Below the pieces are notes generated by a model. That model worked only from the letters and a program-made list of their open reading frames with translations, did not search any database and was not told where the DNA came from. This document shows positions 47,704 through 50,690 of a stretch of 50,690 nucleotides of DNA, one piece after another. The first letter of the stretch is position 1; each line of letters begins with the position of its first letter. The stretch covers positions 1 to 50,690 of the forward strand of contig WBTZ01000015.1 in NCBI GenBank assembly GCA_009026175.1. Reading direction: 5' to 3'. The DNA comes from Zoogloea sp. GTDB lineage: Bacteria; Pseudomonadota; Gammaproteobacteria; Burkholderiales; Rhodocyclaceae. Position numbers and translations under genes: made by a program.

Positions 47704-49539
47704 TCACTCCGCAGCCATCACCACCCGGTTGCGGCCTTCCTCCTTGGCCCGGTACAAAGCCTCGTCCGCCATCCCGATCAGCCGGTCGGCCACCTTGTTG
47801 CTGTCAGGCACCAGCACAGCCACACCAAAGCTCGCCGTCACCACGCCAGCGGGCGCCCCCGCGTGGGGAATCGCCAGCGCCTCGATGCCGGCCCGCAGCC
47901 GCTCCGCCAGCACGGCACTCCCTGCCGCGTCGGCCGAAGCCGCGATCACCGCAAACTCCTCGCCGCCATAGCGGGCGCTCAGGTCACCCGGGCGATGCAC
48001 CCCCGCCTCCAGCACCGCCGCCACCCGGCGCAGGCAATCGTCGCCCGCCAGATGCCCGTAATGGTCGTTGTACTGCTTGAAGTGATCCACATCGATCATG
48101 ATCAGGGCCAGCGGCCGGCGCGCCCGGCAGGCCCGCGACAACTCGCCCTGCAGCGCCTCGTCGAAGCAGCGCCGGTTGGCCAGGCCGGTCAGGCCGTCGG
48201 TGTCCGAACGGCGCGCCAGCTCCAGGTTGGCCTCCTCGAGCTCGGCGGTGCGCACCGCCACCTCGCGCTCCAGGTTCTCGGTGTGGTAGCGCATCCCGTC
48301 CGCCATGAAGCGCAGGGCGCGGGACAAGGCCCCCACCTCGGCAATCGCGCTGGCACCGGGCTTCGCATCGCCCCACTCCCCGCGCCCCAGCCGCCCGGCC
48401 CAGCTGCCCAGAGCCTCCAGCGGGCGGGCCATCCAGCGGCTCACCACCAGGGCCACCACCACGCTCAAGACCAGGATCACCGCACTGAACAGCGCCATGT
48501 TGAACAACAGGCCGCGGGACGGCGCATCCACCCGGCTCTGGGGCAGCGCCACGCCGATCGTCAGGGTCGGACCATCGGGCAGGGGATAGGCCCACCAGTC
48601 CAGCAGGTAGGTCTCTCCAGCCACCTCGCGGAAGGCCCGCCCCTTCAGCTGATCCGCCTCTTTCAGCACCCGGCTGGTGGCCTTGATCAGCGGATTGGCG
48701 CTCTCCGTCGCCCGGATACGGCGGGTCTGGTCGCCCTTCAGCTCGTACAGGGGTTCCAGCGTGGACGCCGCCAGCAAGTCCCCCGCCTCATCCACCAGGA
48801 AGGCCGTGCCCCCCAGGTCCCGGGTGATCCCGGCGAGCAGCTCGCTCAACTGGGTCAGGGCCACATCGGCCGTCACCACCCCGATGAACCGGCCCGCCGC
48901 GTCGTAAAGGGGCGATGCCATCCCGATGCCCATCGCATCGTAGGCCCCCTTGGGGTCATTGATCGCGTAGCGATAGGCCGGATACCAGCGCACGCTGTCG
49001 TGCCCCAAGGCCGCCTTGAACCACGGCCGGGTGCGCGCATCGAAATGTGGATTGCCCCACGCAATGAACTCGCCGCGGCGATCATCGCTGCTCACCCGGA
49101 ACAAGCCCATCTGCCGGCCATCGGCCACCGTGGACTGCAACAGGCGCAGCGCCCGGTCATCGCCCTGCACCGGGCGGCTGGCCGAGAAATACTCCCCCTC
49201 CGCCGTCCCCACCGACAGGAAGGTCAGCAAAGGCTGCTGGCGCAGCTGCAGCAGGAAATTGCGCTGCATCCCCTCGCTGTCCGCCGGGCTCACCACCCCC
49301 GCCCGAAACTGCTCGGCATTGAAGCGCACCACCCGCTGCGGCACCTCGAAGAACTGCAGCACCTTGTCGTACACCCGCGCGCTCACCTCGCTCGCCAGCT
49401 GCTCCTGGAACTGCATCGCCGAGCGCTGCGCGGTGAGGTAATAAAACCACGCCTGCGCCGCCACCACCGGCAACACCACCAGCAACAGCGTCACCACCAG
49501 AAGGCGTTGCAGGGTGATCGGGCGGGAACGGGGAAACAT
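47704..49539 (-). CDS. membrane diguanylate cyclase with dCache and HAMP domains
   Basis: The 611-residue protein has a first membrane helix (LLVVTLLLVVLPVVAAQAWF, about 12-31), a periplasmic double-Cache type domain (about 40-320), a second helix (LFNMALFSAVILVLSVVVALVV), HAMP, a short coiled coil (ENLEREVAVRTAELEEANLEL) and a GGDEF domain with an intact GGEEF and I-site RPGD. It should make c-di-GMP in response to a small extracellular ligand. The ATG at 49539 (MFPRSRPITLQRL) was chosen; a longer frame begins inside the neighbouring gene. Convergent with the PAS-GAF cyclase. Confidence 0.92.
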   Translation of the reverse strand: MFPRSRPITLQRLLVVTLLLVVLPVVAAQAWFYYLTAQRSAMQFQEQLASEVSARVYDKVLQFFEVPQRVVRFNAEQFRAGVVSPADSEGMQRNFLLQLRQQPLLTFLSVGTAEGEYFSASRPVQGDDRALRLLQSTVADGRQMGLFRVSSDDRRGEFIAWGNPHFDARTRPWFKAALGHDSVRWYPAYRYAINDPKGAYDAMGIGMASPLYDAAGRFIGVVTADVALTQLSELLAGITRDLGGTAFLVDEAGDLLAASTLEPLYELKGDQTRRIRATESANPLIKATSRVLKEADQLKGRAFREVAGETYLLDWWAYPLPDGPTLTIGVALPQSRVDAPSRGLLFNMALFSAVILVLSVVVALVVSRWMARPLEALGSWAGRLGRGEWGDAKPGASAIAEVGALSRALRFMADGMRYHTENLEREVAVRTAELEEANLELARRSDTDGLTGLANRRCFDEALQGELSRACRARRPLALIMIDVDHFKQYNDHYGHLAGDDCLRRVAAVLEAGVHRPGDLSARYGGEEFAVIAASADAAGSAVLAERLRAGIEALAIPHAGAPAGVVTASFGVAVLVPDSNKVADRLIGMADEALYRAKEEGRNRVVMAAE

Positions 49540-49618
49540 GGAAAAAACAAGGCTCGGGTCGCGAAGTCGTCCCGAAGGTATCACGCCGGCGCGCCGGCCA
49601 CAGCGAACAAAGCCGCAC

Positions 49619-50233
49619 TCAAGCCCCGTGCAAACCCCGCAGCAGCATGAACAGCCCCACAAACCCGGCGCTGTTGCCCAGCACCGTCAGCCAGAAGCGG
49701 GCCCGGAAAGACGGCTTGCTGGACTTGTGGCGCAGGCTCTGCTGCGCCACGATCGCCCCCGGCCACCCCCCCAGCAGGCCGAGCATCAACAGCGTGCGCT
49801 CGGGCACCCGCCGCCGCCCCGCGACGGCCGCCGACTTGTCCCAGGCATACACCGCAAAGCACACCAGGCTCATCAGCCCATACCAGCCCGCCACCCTGGC
49901 CGGCACCTTGAGGAAATGCGCCGCCACCGCGGCAACAACGAAGAAGGCCGGGATCACCAGATAAGTCGCCGTCCCCCAGCGCGCCGGGCTGTCGGCCAAC
50001 GCAGGCCCCGCACGCCGCCGGGCCTTCAAGCACTCCACCCGCGTCGCCCGCTTCTTGCCCTCGGCATTCAGCTCCACCTCGAAGCTCAGGACCGCCCCCA
50101 CCTCCGGCCGCGCCGAACGCGCGGGGAAGGCCTTGATATGCACGAAAACCTCCTGACCACCGTGCAAGGGCTCGATGAAGCCGAAGCCACGGTCGTCGTT
50201 CCAGGTCTTGAGAATGCCTTCCTGCCTCAACAT
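49619..50233 (-). CDS. cold-shock domain plus DUF1294 membrane protein
   Basis: The 204-residue protein has an N-terminal cold-shock-type OB domain (GILKTWNDDRGFGFIEPLHGGQEVFVHIKAF, with the RNP1-like RGFGFI) and a C-terminal DUF1294 domain with about four hydrophobic helices (YAWDKSAA, LLGLLGGWPGAIVAQQSLRHK are typical). The pairing is common in proteobacteria and its function is unknown; RNA binding by the first domain is inferred. Starts 7 bases inside the end of the upstream gene. Confidence 0.9.
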   Translation of the reverse strand: MLRQEGILKTWNDDRGFGFIEPLHGGQEVFVHIKAFPARSARPEVGAVLSFEVELNAEGKKRATRVECLKARRRAGPALADSPARWGTATYLVIPAFFVVAAVAAHFLKVPARVAGWYGLMSLVCFAVYAWDKSAAVAGRRRVPERTLLMLGLLGGWPGAIVAQQSLRHKSSKPSFRARFWLTVLGNSAGFVGLFMLLRGLHGA

Positions 50234-50690
50234 CCCAACTCCCGGAAACGCCGGCGCGCACCCAGCAAGCGCCCCTGCACCTCCATCAAGGCCTGCCCAC
50301 TGGCCTGCCGCTCCTCATCTTCCAGGGCCGGCACCCGCCCATCCAGCCGCTGGCACTCCCGCTGCGCCTCGGGGCTGAGCTTCATGCGCTTCTCGAAAGT
50401 CGCGAACTGCTGCGGGTTCATCCCGGAGAGGGGCCGGACCGCCTCGGACATCTGCTCCCGAAACCTCTCATGCGCCACATCCCGCCCCGTCCGCTCCTGC
50501 CCCGACAACTTGCTGACACCCCGGGTCGGCTCCACATCGATGCGCCTGGCGCCGAGGCAGGGGGAATCGGAATACACCACCTTCCCGGCCTCCTCGCAAC
50601 GAAAGACCGTACGGGAAGGCGGCGGAAGGGATTGGGCGGCGGCGTCGGCCAGGGTGATGAAGAGGATGGCGAGGGTGGGGAGTAGATTGG
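50227..50690 (-). CDS. DUF4124-type exported protein, 5' truncated by window edge
   Basis: The frame is open to the right edge, so the start is outside the window. The visible N-terminal part NLLPTLAILFITLADAAA looks like the end of a signal peptide, and the next segment RTVFRCEEAGKVVYSDSPCLG is the DUF4124 pattern (paired Cys around VVYSD). The rest is a charged helical region. Role unknown. Overlaps the CSD-DUF1294 gene by 7 bases, so they are co-transcribed. Confidence 0.7.
   Translation of the reverse strand, partial: NLLPTLAILFITLADAAAQSLPPPSRTVFRCEEAGKVVYSDSPCLGARRIDVEPTRGVSKLSGQERTGRDVAHERFREQMSEAVRPLSGMNPQQFATFEKRMKLSPEAQRECQRLDGRVPALEDEERQASGQALMEVQGRLLGARRRFRELGC

Noticed and set aside
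1-50690. CRISPR arrays, tRNA or rRNA genes, insertion sequences, prophage or attachment sites
   Set aside because: No regularly spaced repeats, cloverleaf sequences, transposase or integrase genes, or terminal inverted repeats were seen.

Overview
The window is ordinary-density chromosome from a GC-rich (about two thirds G+C by eye) Gram-negative bacterium, most likely a betaproteobacterium of the Rhodocyclales (Azospira/Azonexus/Zoogloea neighbourhood). This placement is inference. It rests on the gene orders rnb-like/tonB-like/aroE/mtgA, dusB-fis-purH-purD-hemF, hemA-prfA-prmC-grxD and hemC-hemD-hemX-hemY divergent from ppc, and on -10 elements in a GC-rich GCTATAATCGCG-type context. No rRNA, tRNA, CRISPR array, insertion sequence or prophage was seen. 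No gene-free stretch exceeds 300 bases; the longest is the 278-base lactate regulatory region at 37658-37935.

Layout. 1-2233: 3' part of a CheA-type hybrid kinase, probably the type IV pilus chemosensory kinase. 2313-6780: RNase II-family protein, TonB-like protein, shikimate dehydrogenase, peptidoglycan transglycosylase. 6878-12437: dusB-fis, purH, purD, a CHMI-type tautomerase and hemF, ending in a two-way terminator facing ahpF. 12527-14735 (minus): ahpC then ahpF, with a promoter abutting an OxyR-like site. 14956-18984 (minus): hemC-hemD-hemX-hemY, divergent from ppc (19190-21952), followed by ppk2. 23011-27102 (minus): ygiQ and an algZ/algR-type two-component pair. 27192-29944: argH, then a Ser/Thr kinase carrying a cyclic-nucleotide-binding domain.

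30003-33146 is the part that stands out. It is a self-contained cassette with a possible sigma-54 promoter, a Tat-type exported small protein of unknown family, a PqqD-like protein, an HPr-kinase-related protein and a nucleotidyltransferase, closed by a terminator that overlaps the last codons. I recognise the last three as resembling what I recall as the HPr-rel-A system, whose biochemistry is, as far as I know, undetermined. The exported protein is the natural candidate client.

33162-36759 (minus): hemA-prfA-prmC-grxD, all read leftwards. 36854-45543: a complete lactate catabolic locus. A FadR-type GntR repressor gene is divergent from lutA-lutC-lutB, a fused FAD/Fe-S D-lactate dehydrogenase and lactate permease. 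Two LldR/PdhR-type operators flank the promoter region. 45625-49539: an orphan FlgB-like rod protein and two convergent diguanylate cyclases. 49619-50690: a cold-shock/DUF1294 membrane protein and the 3' part of a DUF4124-type secreted protein.

In physiology this points to a respiring, lactate-using, motile or surface-sensing bacterium with an aerobic branch of heme synthesis (hemF), peroxide defence, polyphosphate metabolism and c-di-GMP signalling. Heme genes occur in three separate places (hemF; hemCDXY; hemA). All functional calls come from reading motifs and gene order; no database search was run.
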